This document shows, in pieces, positions 33,601 to 41,185 of a stretch of DNA of 64,000 nucleotides. The translations under genes and the position numbers were made by a program. The DNA is taken from contig NZ_CAMIHB010000021.1 of assembly GCF_946221635.1 (NCBI RefSeq), forward strand, positions 6,503 to 70,502, written 5' to 3'. The stretch comes from an uncultured Rhodoferax sp. GTDB lineage: Bacteria; Pseudomonadota; Gammaproteobacteria; Burkholderiales; Burkholderiaceae_C. The notes beneath the pieces were generated by a model. The model saw only the letters and a list, made by a program, of their open reading frames with translations, ran no database searches and had not been told where the DNA came from. Positions within the stretch are counted from its first letter, which is position 1. Each line of letters begins with the position of its first letter.

Positions 33601-34167
33601 GTCGAACAGGTCCACCCGGTAAGGCACGGGGCTGCCCATGGGGAAGAGGTCGATCAGGCCACCGCGCACCGCGTACTCGCCGGGGCTGACCACCTGCGTC
33701 ACATGGCTGTAGCCCGCCAGCGTGAGCTGGCTTTTGAGACGCGCCTCGTCCAGCTTTTGCTTGACCTTGAATTCAAAGGTGTAGCCGGCCAGGAAGCTGG
33801 GCGGCGCCAGCCGGTACAGGGCGGTGGTGGCTGGCACGATGACGACATCGGCGCCGGTCTCCTTGTCGCGCTGGCTGATACGCCACAGCGTGGCCAGGCG
33901 CTCGGAAATCAGGTCCTGGTGCGGTGAGAAGGTGTCGTAGGGCAGGGTTTCCCAGTCAGGGAACAGGGCGCAGCGCAGTGCCGGCGCAAAGAAGGCGATT
34001 TCTTCGAGCAGGCGCTGGGCATCGCTGGCGTTGGCCGTGACCACGGTCATGGGCCGGCCGGCAGCCTTTTCGCGCTCGCCCAGTCGGGCCAGCAGCAGGG
34101 CGTCGGCGGAGCCGGCGGGGCGGGGCAGGGTGAAGCGTTTGCCGCTGGTGAGCTTGGGTAAGTCCAT
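30688..34167 (-). CDS. mfd: Transcription-repair coupling factor Mfd
   Basis: ATP-dependent translocase that removes RNA polymerase stalled at lesions and recruits UvrA. The full-length protein is 1,159 aa. It has the UvrB-like N-terminal part (ATTALYRLAPPSFL; GEYAVRGGLIDLFP), the RNA-polymerase-interacting region (DPVVHSAHGIGRYRGL near 500), and the RecG-like helicase motor with Walker A GDVGFGKTEVALRAAF near 635, the DEEH box in LLIIDEEHRFG near 735 and GRVGRSHHQAYAYL. A C-terminal TRCF domain completes it. The start is ATG 34167; an in-frame TTG lies 12 bases upstream. Confidence 0.97.
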   Translation of the reverse strand: MDLPKLTSGKRFTLPRPAGSADALLLARLGEREKAAGRPMTVVTANASDAQRLLEEIAFFAPALRCALFPDWETLPYDTFSPHQDLISERLATLWRISQRDKETGADVVIVPATTALYRLAPPSFLAGYTFEFKVKQKLDEARLKSQLTLAGYSHVTQVVSPGEYAVRGGLIDLFPMGSPVPYRVDLFDDEIDSIRTFDPDSQRSLYPVPEVRLLPGREFPMDDAARAKFRSRWRELLDGDPTKSRIYKDIGNGVATAGIEYYLPLFFEETATVFDYVGADATVVLHGDLEPAFQRFWQDTKDRYRLVQGDPDRPALPPEALFLGTEQFFATANAHAQLAIRAQGDGSEFVEWTGLPPLSAERGTEDPLARLKTHARNTQHRILVLAESDGRRESLLDFVRASGIQPPAFDSLQEFLASDEKFGIATSALTVGFSWLETGIDLVTETELFASGPTTRRRKKQEQVSDVEALIKDLSELNVGDPVVHSAHGIGRYRGLMHMDMGNKNAAGEPELQEFLHLEYADQATLYVPVSQLQLISRYTGVSADEAPLHRLGSGQWEKAKRKAAEQVRDAAAELLNIYARRAAREGHAFRYSPGDYEQFANDFGFEETADQKAAIHCVIQDMISPRPMDRLVCGDVGFGKTEVALRAAFVAVTGGKQVAFLAPTTLLAEQHYQTLVDRFSKWPVKVAEMSRFRSAKEITAALKGVADGTVDIVVGTHKLLSEATQFKNLGLLIIDEEHRFGVRHKEQMKALRAEVDVLTLTATPIPRTLGMALEGLRDLSVIATAPQRRLAIKTFVRTEGNGVIREAVLRELKRGGQVYFLHNEVETIENRRQKLEELLPEARIAVAHGQMPERQLEAVMRDFVAQRFNLLLCSTIIETGIDVPSANTIVMSRADKFGLAQLHQLRGRVGRSHHQAYAYLMVPDIEGLTKQAQQRLDAIQSMEELGSGFYLAMHDLEIRGAGEVLGENQSGNMLEVGFQLYNEMLSEAVRCLKNGQEPDLLQPLNVTTEINLHAPALLPDDYCGDVHLRLSFYKKLATAKTTDQVDALLEEIVDRFGKLPAQTQTLIDVHRLRVIAKPYGVVKVDAAPGVITITFKKDAPIDPMGVIALIQKNRHIKLVGNEKLRIERELPEVKARVQMVRDVLRSLGTPVAAKSGA

Positions 34168-34198
34168 AGGGGGTATCAAGGGCGGCCAGAAATGCAGA

Positions 34199-34229
34199 AC
34201 ACCCCCAAACAGGCATCTGTGGGGGGTGT
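34199..34229. terminator. Hairpin between the MHYT-GGDEF-EAL gene and mfd
   Basis: Stem ACACCCCC (34199-34206) pairs with GGGGGTGT (34222-34229), and inside it ACAG pairs with CTGT around a GCAT loop. It lies between two minus-strand genes, just after the signalling gene and before mfd. There is no clean T-run after it on the minus strand, so it could be a weak intrinsic terminator or an RNA-stabilising hairpin. Confidence 0.45.
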
Positions 34230-34251
34230 GAACGTGTGGGCTGGCGGTATT

Positions 34252-36426
34252 TTAAGTGTCTCGCCCGGGGCCCTGGCCCAGGACGGAGGGCGAAAAGCGG
34301 GCCCCGTCCTGGCCTTCCAGATCGTGCGCCAGTTCCAGCAGGGCATGGGATGGCATGGGACGGGCAAAAAGGTAACCCTGCATCTCGTCGCACCCCAGCT
34401 CCAGCAGGATGTCGCGCTGGGCCGGCGTTTCCACGCCTTCGGCCACCACCTTGAGCCCCAGGGCATGGGCCAGCTTGATGACGGCGTCCACGATGGCCCG
34501 GGCGTCGACACTGTCGTCAATGTCCAGAATGAAGCTGCGGTCGATCTTGAGTTGCTTGGCGGGCAACTGGCGCAGGTAGCTGAGGCTGGAATAGCCGGTG
34601 CCGAAATCGTCAATGGACAGCAGCACGCCCAGGTGGCTGATGGTGTCGAAGGCACTTTGCGTGGCGCGGATGTCTTCCATGGCCACCGATTCGGTAATTT
34701 CGCAGACCAGGCGTTCCGCCGGGATTTGATGCCGGGCCAGGGCCGTGGCGATGCGCTCGCCAATGTTGTCCTGACGCAGCTGGTAAACCGACAGGTTGAT
34801 GGCCACAGAGATGTTCAGGCCCATTTCCTGCCACACATGCATCTGGCGGCAGGCTTCGTTGATGACCCAGTCGCCCAGCGCATTGATCAAGCCGTAGCGT
34901 TCCGCAATTGGAATGAAGATGTGGGGCCCGACGGCTCCGCGCTGCGGATGCTGCCAGCGCAGCAGGGCTTCCACACCGCGGATCACGCCGCGGCGACTGT
35001 CGATCTTGGGTTGGTAATGCAGGCTCAGCTCACCGCGGGCGATGGCCTGGCTCAGGTCTGCATGCAGGCCCACCTCGCCATGGTGGCTGGCATCCATATG
35101 GGTTTCGAACAGGGCGTAGTGCCGTCCGCCCAGGCGTTTGGCGGCGTACATGGCGGCATCGGCGTGCACCAGCAGCTTTTCGCTCTGGGCGTGGTCGGGG
35201 CACAGGGCGATGCCGATGGACGCCCCCAGTTGGACCGAGCGTTGGCCAATGTTGAATTGGGTCTCGAACAGGGCAAGAATGCGTTGCGCCAGTGTTACCG
35301 CGTCAGCGGGGTTGGCCAGGTCTTCCAGCAACAGCACAAACTCGTCGCCACCCAGGCGCGCCACGGTGTCGGCCTCGCGTGCGCACTGGGTCAGGCGCTG
35401 GGCCACTTCTTTGAGCACCAGGTCGCCAGTGGCGTGGCCGAAGGTGTCATTGATGGGCTTGAAGCCGTCCAGGTCGATGAACAGCACGGCGATGCGCGGT
35501 TGGCCACGGCTGCCGGGCGGTTTCTCCTGGCGCTCGAAGCGGCTCAGGGCGTGGCGCAAGCGGTCTTCCAGCAACAGGCGGTTCGACAGGCCGGTGAGGG
35601 CATCGGTAAATGCATGCTGCTGCAGCTCCTCATTGGCCTTCTGCAGTTCCTGGTTGGCGGACTGCAGTTTTTCCGACAGCCGGCTGGCCTTGCCCTGCAG
35701 GCGCGCATCCAGGATGGCGGTGATCATGGTCATGCTCAGCAGCAGCACTGTTCCCAGCAGGACAAACAGTCCCAGGTCACGACCGGCCAACGCGTCTGCG
35801 CTGAGGCAAACGGCATTGGCCGGGAACTGCGCCGCTGCCATGCCGGTGTAATGCATGCCGGTGATGGCAATGCCCATGACGATGGCCGCCACCAGCTGGT
35901 AGGCCCAGAGCTGCTGGCGTTTGACCCGGCGCAGCCAGAAGAAGATAAGCAAGGCCACGGCCGAGGCCGCCACGGCGATCAGGGCCGAGGCCAGTACCAG
36001 CCACCAGTTCCAGACAATGCCGGGCGCCATGTCCAGCGCCGCCATGCCGGTGTAGTGCATGGCACAGATGCCGGCCCCCATGAGCAGGGCGCTGACGATG
36101 AGCCGTTGGCGGCTGAGTTCGCCCTGGTTGGCCGCCCGCAGGGCGATGGCGGACACCACGACGGCAGCCACCCAGGACAGAAAGGTTTGTAGCCCGCGGT
36201 AACCCAGCTCGATGGGCAGGGAGAAGGCAAACATGCCCACAAAGTGCATGGACCAGATGCCGGTGCCCATGCTCATTGCACCGCCCAGCCACCAGAAGTG
36301 GGCGAGCGCCTTGTCCGGGGAGCGCATGCGTTTGGCCAATTCCAGCGTCACAAACGACGCGAAACAGCCCATCAACAGCGAGAGGCCGACGGTAACGAGT
36401 TCGTATTGGGGGACAAGATAGGGCAT
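34252..36426 (-). CDS. MHYT-GGDEF-EAL membrane protein (c-di-GMP turnover)
   Basis: A 724-aa inner-membrane protein. The N-terminal MHYT sensor has about seven hydrophobic segments and three motif copies (SMHFVGMF, AMHYTGMAAL, GMHYTGMAAA), thought to bind copper and sense oxygen, CO or NO. A coiled linker (SEKLQSANQELQKANEELQ) leads to a GGDEF domain with intact RLGGDEFVLL, then an EAL domain with VEALLRW, DDFGTGYSSL and AEGVETP, all intact. It can therefore in principle both make and degrade c-di-GMP. It stands upstream of mfd on the same strand, with a hairpin between. Confidence 0.95.
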   Translation of the reverse strand: MPYLVPQYELVTVGLSLLMGCFASFVTLELAKRMRSPDKALAHFWWLGGAMSMGTGIWSMHFVGMFAFSLPIELGYRGLQTFLSWVAAVVVSAIALRAANQGELSRQRLIVSALLMGAGICAMHYTGMAALDMAPGIVWNWWLVLASALIAVAASAVALLIFFWLRRVKRQQLWAYQLVAAIVMGIAITGMHYTGMAAAQFPANAVCLSADALAGRDLGLFVLLGTVLLLSMTMITAILDARLQGKASRLSEKLQSANQELQKANEELQQHAFTDALTGLSNRLLLEDRLRHALSRFERQEKPPGSRGQPRIAVLFIDLDGFKPINDTFGHATGDLVLKEVAQRLTQCAREADTVARLGGDEFVLLLEDLANPADAVTLAQRILALFETQFNIGQRSVQLGASIGIALCPDHAQSEKLLVHADAAMYAAKRLGGRHYALFETHMDASHHGEVGLHADLSQAIARGELSLHYQPKIDSRRGVIRGVEALLRWQHPQRGAVGPHIFIPIAERYGLINALGDWVINEACRQMHVWQEMGLNISVAINLSVYQLRQDNIGERIATALARHQIPAERLVCEITESVAMEDIRATQSAFDTISHLGVLLSIDDFGTGYSSLSYLRQLPAKQLKIDRSFILDIDDSVDARAIVDAVIKLAHALGLKVVAEGVETPAQRDILLELGCDEMQGYLFARPMPSHALLELAHDLEGQDGARFSPSVLGQGPGRDT

Positions 36427-36617
36427 GGGCTCAGTTGCTATGATGCATCGCTGCTATGGTTGCGTCCATCGTTTACCTGTGGTGGTAAATCTCTGCCCTG
36501 CGTAGGAATGGGAAAATTCTGCCACAGCTGCCCTGGAACATTGTCGTCCTGTTTTTTTGAGCGCATGGTGTTTTCCCTCTCTCTCCTCTGCGGCTCGCAC
36601 CGGGGCTTCCATTAACC

Positions 36618-37322
36618 ATGTCGCAAACCCAGGTTTCACGTTTTTTTGCATTGCTCCCTTGCGCGGGAACCGGCAGTCGCGCGGCTGCGGCAGGGCCCAA
36701 GCAGTACCAGCCGGTTGCGGGACGGCCTATGGTGTTGCATACCCTGGCTGCATTTGCCGCCGTCCGCCGTCTGGCCGGGACCTTGGTGGTGGTGAGTCCT
36801 GGAGACCGTTTTTTCGAAGCCCCGGGGCTGCGGCTGGATGCTACGGTTTCGATAGCTGCTTGCGGAGGAAAAACGAGGGCTGCGAGCGTTTTGAATGGTC
36901 TTTCTGCCCTGCGTGAACAGGGCGCAGGCGCAGCGGATTGGGTGTTGGTGCACGATGCTGCACGCTGCCTCATCACGCCCGCCCAGATCGAGCACCTCAT
37001 GGAGGCTTGCCAGGATGATGCGGTGGGCGGTCTGCTGGCGTTGCCTCTGCCCGATACCCTGAAGCAGGGCCGGGATGGGCGGGTCAGCGCCACGGTGGAC
37101 CGGGCCGACAAATGGCTCGCGCAGACCCCCCAGATGTTCCGGCTGGCCGCCTTGCAGGCCGCGCTCACCGCGGCTGGTGACGCGGTGACCGATGAAGCCA
37201 GTGCCATGGAACTGGCAGGGCAAGCGCCGCGTCTGGTCGAGGGCAGTGCGCAGAATTTCAAGGTCACCTACCCGCAGGACTTTGCGTTGGCGCAGGCGGT
37301 GCTGCAGTCGCGCACGGTTTAG
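36618..37322 (+). CDS. ispD: 2-C-methyl-D-erythritol 4-phosphate cytidylyltransferase IspD
   Basis: Transfers CMP to methylerythritol phosphate in the non-mevalonate isoprenoid pathway. The 234-aa protein has the nucleotide-binding start LLPCAGTGSRAAAAGPKQY, the GGKTRAASVLNGL motif near 85 and VLVHDAARCL near 113. The last is the conserved H-D-A-R site. ispF follows 647 bases later with a cyclase-like gene in between. A stretch at 36840-36888, which encodes SIAACGGKTRAA, closely resembles the dispersed repeat, so the active-site loop overlaps a repeat-like sequence. Confidence 0.95.
   Translation: MSQTQVSRFFALLPCAGTGSRAAAAGPKQYQPVAGRPMVLHTLAAFAAVRRLAGTLVVVSPGDRFFEAPGLRLDATVSIAACGGKTRAASVLNGLSALREQGAGAADWVLVHDAARCLITPAQIEHLMEACQDDAVGGLLALPLPDTLKQGRDGRVSATVDRADKWLAQTPQMFRLAALQAALTAAGDAVTDEASAMELAGQAPRLVEGSAQNFKVTYPQDFALAQAVLQSRTV
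36840..36888 (+). repeat. Repeat-like sequence, copy 6, inside ispD
   Basis: Reads GCTACGGTTTCGATAGCTGC, TTGCGGAGG, then ACGAGGGCTGCGAGCG, matching the outer blocks of the dispersed repeat but with a purine-rich centre. The centre codes for the conserved GG-x-TR motif of IspD, so selection on the protein may explain the divergence. Coincidental similarity cannot be excluded. Confidence 0.5.
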
Positions 37323-37356
37323 CCCGGCGACCCACCCCAACCCGGAGGCACACGGT

Positions 37357-37950
37357 ATGCAAGCGTTTTCTGCCCTGATGGACACCCTGATTGCCGCTTC
37401 GCCCGAACGCAAGCCGGCGGTGGAGCAGATGATCCTGGACACCTTTCAGTGCCGCAAGGCCGTGCTGGCGCTGGACATGAGTGGCTTTACGCTGACGGTG
37501 CGCCGGGATGGCATCCTGGCCTACCTCTGCCAGATCCGGCGTATGCACAAGATCACGCGCCCTCTGGTGGAGGCCCACCACGGAGAGGTGGTCAAGAACG
37601 AGGCCGACAACCTGCTGGCGGTGTTTGACAGCGTGGCCGATGCGGTGGCCGCAGGCCTGGCGATGGTGCGCGGTGCGATGGCCGAGGGGCAAAGCCCGGT
37701 GCTGGCTTTCAGCGTGGGCATTGATGTGGGAGACATCCTGCTTATCCACCAGGAAGACTGTTTTGGCGACGCGGTAAACCTGGCCTACAAGCTGGGCGAA
37801 GACATTGCCCGGCCTGGCGAGGTGCTGGTGACCCGGGCGGTGCGCGACAGCCTGGGGGCTGACCCGGCACTGGAATTTTCGGAGATGCAGATCTCCATCT
37901 CGGGCATGGAGGTGTCCACCTTTTCGGTGACGCCACGCCCGTCCGCATGA
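37357..37950 (+). CDS. Class III adenylate/guanylate cyclase-domain protein
   Basis: A 197-aa protein consisting of a nucleotide cyclase catalytic fold with only a short N-terminal helix. Signatures are the first metal aspartate in VLALDMSGFT (Asp40), a loop NEADNLLAVFDS that replaces the usual GDG turn, GIDVGDILL, and DCFGDAVNLAYKLGED near 140, which matches the cyclase FGxxVNxAxRL motif. The altered NEAD loop still offers acidic residues, so activity is possible but unproven. The ATG 37357 start is preceded by GGAGG. It sits between ispD (34-base gap) and ispF (19-base gap), a location unrelated to isoprenoid chemistry. Confidence 0.8.
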   Translation: MQAFSALMDTLIAASPERKPAVEQMILDTFQCRKAVLALDMSGFTLTVRRDGILAYLCQIRRMHKITRPLVEAHHGEVVKNEADNLLAVFDSVADAVAAGLAMVRGAMAEGQSPVLAFSVGIDVGDILLIHQEDCFGDAVNLAYKLGEDIARPGEVLVTRAVRDSLGADPALEFSEMQISISGMEVSTFSVTPRPSA

Positions 37951-37969
37951 TTGACAAAGGATATCTGGC

Positions 37970-38452
37970 ATGAACATCAGGGTTGGCGAAGGCTGGGACA
38001 CCCACCAGTTGGTCGAGGGGCGCAAGCTCATTCTGGGCGGCGTGGAAATCCCGTATGACAAGGGACTGCTGGGCCATTCGGACGCGGACGCCTTGCTGCA
38101 CGCGATCACCGATGCCTTGCTGGGGGCTGCGGCGCTGGGAGACATCGGCAAGCATTTCCCAGATACGGATGCCCGCTTCAAAGGGGCGGACTCTGCCGTT
38201 TTGTTGGCCCGGGTGGCTAGCGATGTGCGCGGCCTGGGCTATGCCATCGGCAATGTGGATTGCACGGTCATCGCCCAGGCGCCCAAGCTGGCGCCACACA
38301 TCCAGGGCATGCGCGAACGCATCGCCGCCGTGCTGGGCCTGGAGCTGGGGCAGGTGAACGTCAAGGCCAAGACGGCCGAGAAGATGGGGCCGGTGGGCGA
38401 GGGCCGCGCCATGGAGGCGCGCGCCGTGGCCTTGTTGTTCAAAGGCGCGTAG
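37970..38452 (+). CDS. ispF: 2-C-methyl-D-erythritol 2,4-cyclodiphosphate synthase IspF
   Basis: Cyclises CDP-methylerythritol phosphate, releasing CMP, in the isoprenoid pathway. The 160-aa protein has the zinc ligands Asp10 and His12 in EGWDTHQL and the third histidine in GLLGHSDADALLH near 45. The conserved DIGKHFPDTD and KAKTAEKMGPVGEG segments are present. The end overlaps the end of the envZ-type gene by 14 bases on the opposite strand, so the two share a convergent 3' end without space for a terminator. Confidence 0.97.
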   Translation: MNIRVGEGWDTHQLVEGRKLILGGVEIPYDKGLLGHSDADALLHAITDALLGAAALGDIGKHFPDTDARFKGADSAVLLARVASDVRGLGYAIGNVDCTVIAQAPKLAPHIQGMRERIAAVLGLELGQVNVKAKTAEKMGPVGEGRAMEARAVALLFKGA

Positions 38453-39851
38453 CGCGCTGCAGGCGGATCTGGGCGGACAGGCCGCCCGAGCTGGAGTTGG
38501 TCAGCCGGAACACGCCGCCCATGCGCTGGATGGTCTTGTCCACAATGGCCAGCCCCAGGCCGGCCCCGTTGGCCGCCGTGCGTGCGGCTTCGCCCCGGTA
38601 GAAGGGCTGGGTGAGCTGTTGCAGCTGTTCTTCGGCCACGCCCAGACCATGGTCGCGCACCTTGATCAGCACCCATTTTTCGCGGGCGATGGCGGCAATG
38701 TCGATCATCGCAATCCCGGTGTTCACCGATTTGCCATAGCGCTTGGCGTTCTCCAGCAGGTTGGTCAGCACGCGACCCAGCTCCACTTCGTCGGCCATGA
38801 CCACCAGGTCCTCCTGCATATCCACCTTGATGCGCACGTCAGGCAGCTTGTGCAGGGAGTACACGCAAGCGTCCACCACATCGCCCAGCACCACCGGATT
38901 CAGCGCCACGCCGCGGTCCGGGCGGGCGTAATCCAGAAACTTGTCGATGATGGCATCGAGCTGGTTGATGTCGGCCACCATGTAGGCGCGTGCGCTCTCG
39001 TCGGCCACGCTCATCTCGGTCTCCAGCCGCAGGCGGGCCAGGGGCGTGCGCAGGTCGTGCGAGATGCCGGCCAGCATGACGGCACGGTCCTGTTCCACCT
39101 TGGCCAACTTCTGGGCCATGCGGTTGAAGCCGATGTTGACCTCGCGGATTTCGCTGGTGTTGACATGCTCGTCCAACTGGCTGGCGCTGAAATTACCCTC
39201 GCGCACCCGGCTGGCGGCAAACGACAGCTCCTTGAGGGGACGGTTGATCAGGCCGGCAATCAGCGCCGCACCGGCCAGCGACAGGACCGCCGCAACAAAG
39301 AGCCAGATCATCCAGGTGGTGCTGGCTGCAAAGGAGACCCGGTTCAGATCCGTTTGCAGCCAATACTCGTCGCCATCGATGACGAAGCTCACCCACAGGC
39401 CCGGCTGCTCGTTGACCATGTTGGCGACCACAGTGCCTTGGCCCAGGCGCTCGGCCAGGTCCACGGCCACGCGCCGGCTCAGGGCGTCGTTGTTCAGCAG
39501 GGAAAACTGGTCGGTCGGCTCGCGTGGCACGATGCGCAGGCCCTCCTGGTCCTTCATGGTCTTGATGAGCGAGATCCGCGCAATGCCATCGGCGTGGATC
39601 AGCGCGGCCCGGCTGAGGTTGACCTGGGAGGCCAGTTGCTGCGCAGTTTGCACCGCGCGAGGTTCGAACTCCAGGGAGCGCAGGGTCTGCAGCCAAGCCA
39701 GGATGCTGCCTAGCAACAGCAAGGCCAGCAGGAAGAAGGTGCGCCAGAACAGGCTCAGGCGTGCCCAGGGCCAGCGTACGCCACGGGGCTCGTCATCGGA
39801 CAGCGCGGCAACGGCGCTGGGGTCGAATTCTGGTGGCAGGGTTTGCGACAC
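38439..39851 (-). CDS. envZ: Sensor histidine kinase, EnvZ type
   Basis: Inner-membrane kinase of 470 aa for the OmpR-type regulator encoded just upstream. It has a first membrane span near residues 30-55, a periplasmic part, and a second span near 180-200. A HAMP region precedes the dimerisation domain with the phospho-accepting His265 in GISHDLRTPL. The ATPase domain has N box NLLENAKRYG, DHGLGV and GAGLGLAIV. The gene lies 17 bases after the regulator gene. The RisS/EnvZ-type kinases of Burkholderiales have this layout. The osmotic or acid signal is presumed, not shown. Confidence 0.9.
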   Translation of the reverse strand: MSQTLPPEFDPSAVAALSDDEPRGVRWPWARLSLFWRTFFLLALLLLGSILAWLQTLRSLEFEPRAVQTAQQLASQVNLSRAALIHADGIARISLIKTMKDQEGLRIVPREPTDQFSLLNNDALSRRVAVDLAERLGQGTVVANMVNEQPGLWVSFVIDGDEYWLQTDLNRVSFAASTTWMIWLFVAAVLSLAGAALIAGLINRPLKELSFAASRVREGNFSASQLDEHVNTSEIREVNIGFNRMAQKLAKVEQDRAVMLAGISHDLRTPLARLRLETEMSVADESARAYMVADINQLDAIIDKFLDYARPDRGVALNPVVLGDVVDACVYSLHKLPDVRIKVDMQEDLVVMADEVELGRVLTNLLENAKRYGKSVNTGIAMIDIAAIAREKWVLIKVRDHGLGVAEEQLQQLTQPFYRGEAARTAANGAGLGLAIVDKTIQRMGGVFRLTNSSSGGLSAQIRLQRATRL

Positions 39852-39868
39852 GGAAGGGAAGAGGGCGC

Positions 39869-40600
39869 TCAGGTGGCTTCGTCGGGCACAAACACATAGC
39901 CTACACCCCAGACGGTCTGGATGAAGCGGGGCGTGGTGGCGTCCGTCTCAATGAGCTTGCGCAAACGCGACACCTGCACGTCCAGGCTGCGGTCAAACGG
40001 TTCGAATTCCCGGCCCCGTGAGAGCTGGGCCAGCTTTTCGCGTGACAGGGGAATGCGCGGATGGCGTACCAGCGCCTTGAGCATGGCAAATTCGCCGGTG
40101 GTCAGTGTCAGTTCCTGGCCGGCCTTGGTCAGGGTTCGGGCGCCCAGGTCGAAGACAAAGGTGCCGAACTTGACCACTTCGTTGTCGCTGGAGGGGGCGC
40201 CGGGTACCTCGACGGCCGGACGGCGGCGCAGCACGGCGTGGATGCGGGCCAGCAGTTCCCGGGGGTTGAAAGGCTTGCCCAGGTAATCATCGGCCCCGAC
40301 TTCCAGGCCCACGATGCGGTCGATGTCCTCGCCCTTGGCCGTGAGCATGATGATGGGGGTCACGTCATTGGCAGCCCGCAGCCGGCGGCAGATGGAGAGT
40401 CCGTCCTCGCCAGGCATCATCAGGTCCAGAACGATGAGGTCGGCCGTTTCCCGCAGCATGATTCGGGTGAGTGCCTTGCCGTCTTCTGCCAGGAGCACGT
40501 CAAAACCTTCCTGTGTCAGGTAGCGGCGCAGCAGGTCGCGAATGCGGGCATCATCATCGACCACCAGAATCTTGTTGGGACGGCTTGTGTTGGCTTGCAT
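39869..40600 (-). CDS. ompR: Response regulator, OmpR type
   Basis: DNA-binding response regulator of 243 aa. The receiver domain has the acidic cluster VVDDDAR near residue 15, phospho-acceptor Asp59 in IVLDLMMPGEDG and Lys near 109 in LGKPFNPREL. The C-terminal winged helix has RGREFEPFDRSLDVQVSRLR and the GVGYVF end, as in OmpR. It is first in a two-gene unit with envZ. Upstream, two ATTTGTAAC boxes in inverted orientation (40613-40692) resemble OmpR binding boxes and suggest autoregulation. Confidence 0.93.
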   Translation of the reverse strand: MQANTSRPNKILVVDDDARIRDLLRRYLTQEGFDVLLAEDGKALTRIMLRETADLIVLDLMMPGEDGLSICRRLRAANDVTPIIMLTAKGEDIDRIVGLEVGADDYLGKPFNPRELLARIHAVLRRRPAVEVPGAPSSDNEVVKFGTFVFDLGARTLTKAGQELTLTTGEFAMLKALVRHPRIPLSREKLAQLSRGREFEPFDRSLDVQVSRLRKLIETDATTPRFIQTVWGVGYVFVPDEAT

Positions 40601-40612
40601 GGCGTACTCAGA

Positions 40613-40692
40613 ATTTGTAACAGGCGCGATTTTGCGGTGCGCCGGTCCGTGAATGCGGCGATCCCCCGGTACTTTGACACTATGTTACAAAT
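40613..40692. promoter_or_regulatory. Paired ATTTGTAAC boxes upstream of ompR
   Basis: ATTTGTAAC at 40613-40621 and its exact reverse complement GTTACAAAT at 40684-40692 flank the divergent region between ompR and a small exported-protein gene. Known enteric OmpR sites contain TTTGTAACAT; the second box, read on the minus strand, gives TTTGTAACATAG. They are candidate sites for OmpR acting on both divergent genes. A TTGACA-like box at 40673-40678 could belong to a plus-strand promoter. Confidence 0.5.
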
Positions 40693-40747
40693 AAGCATGC
40701 CTGCTTACCGGGCGGGAATTCAACAATGTCTCCTGCCCGGTTTCTCC

Positions 40748-41038
40748 ATGCGTTGTTTCCTCATGCGCCACTCTGTGATTCTCGTCGTCTATCTGTCAGC
40801 CCCCCTCTGGGCGTGGGCTGGGCCGGCCAATGGTCCGACGCACCAGACGCCCGGCCAGGAACCCGCGCGTGCGGAGCCTGCCAGAGACCAGCGCCGCGCC
40901 GCGCTGCGCCAGGCGCTCATCCCGGCTCAGCAACAGGACGCCGCGCCTGCCTCGGCGGACAGTCCGGCTGGCCGCCAACTGAGCCCGGCGGAGCGCGCCG
41001 AGCTGCGCCGCCAGTTGCGCGATCAGTTTTCCCGCTGA
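40748..41038 (+). CDS. Small exported protein of unknown function
   Basis: A 96-aa protein with a predicted signal peptide (MRCFLMRHSVILVVYLSAPL, cleaved after a WAWA-type site), then a charged Arg/Ala/Gln-rich mature part with RAALRQALIPAQQ and a closing LSPAERAELRRQLRDQF helix. No family name is recognised. I chose ATG 40748 because the signal peptide begins there; the frame is open upstream to 40691 and beyond without signal features. It is divergent from ompR over a region with OmpR-like boxes, so its expression may respond to that system. Confidence 0.55.
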   Translation: MRCFLMRHSVILVVYLSAPLWAWAGPANGPTHQTPGQEPARAEPARDQRRAALRQALIPAQQQDAAPASADSPAGRQLSPAERAELRRQLRDQFSR

Positions 41039-41185
41039 GTTTTTCCCGCTTTCTTGCTGCGCGGGGCTGGACAGGGTAAGACCTGCCCCATTTCGGCCTC
41101 TGCGCGCCATAATGCTTTCATCCAACTTCGGTAGGGGGGGGAAGGATTTGGCTTGCTGTGTCGTTTCAGGCTGCAGGAGACCTTC

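Noticed and set aside
30637..33927. 1,096-codon open frame on the plus strand opposite mfd
   Set aside because: Mirror of the mfd coding frame; no motif, low-complexity composition.
34192..36192. Long plus-strand open frame opposite the MHYT-GGDEF-EAL gene
   Set aside because: Antisense shadow; the minus-strand protein has intact MHYT, GGDEF and EAL motifs.
36424..36480. Possible further repeat copy before ispD (TTGCTATGATGCATCGCTGCTATGG)
   Set aside because: Only the first block resembles the repeat; the ACGAGGGCT and GAGGCC blocks are absent.
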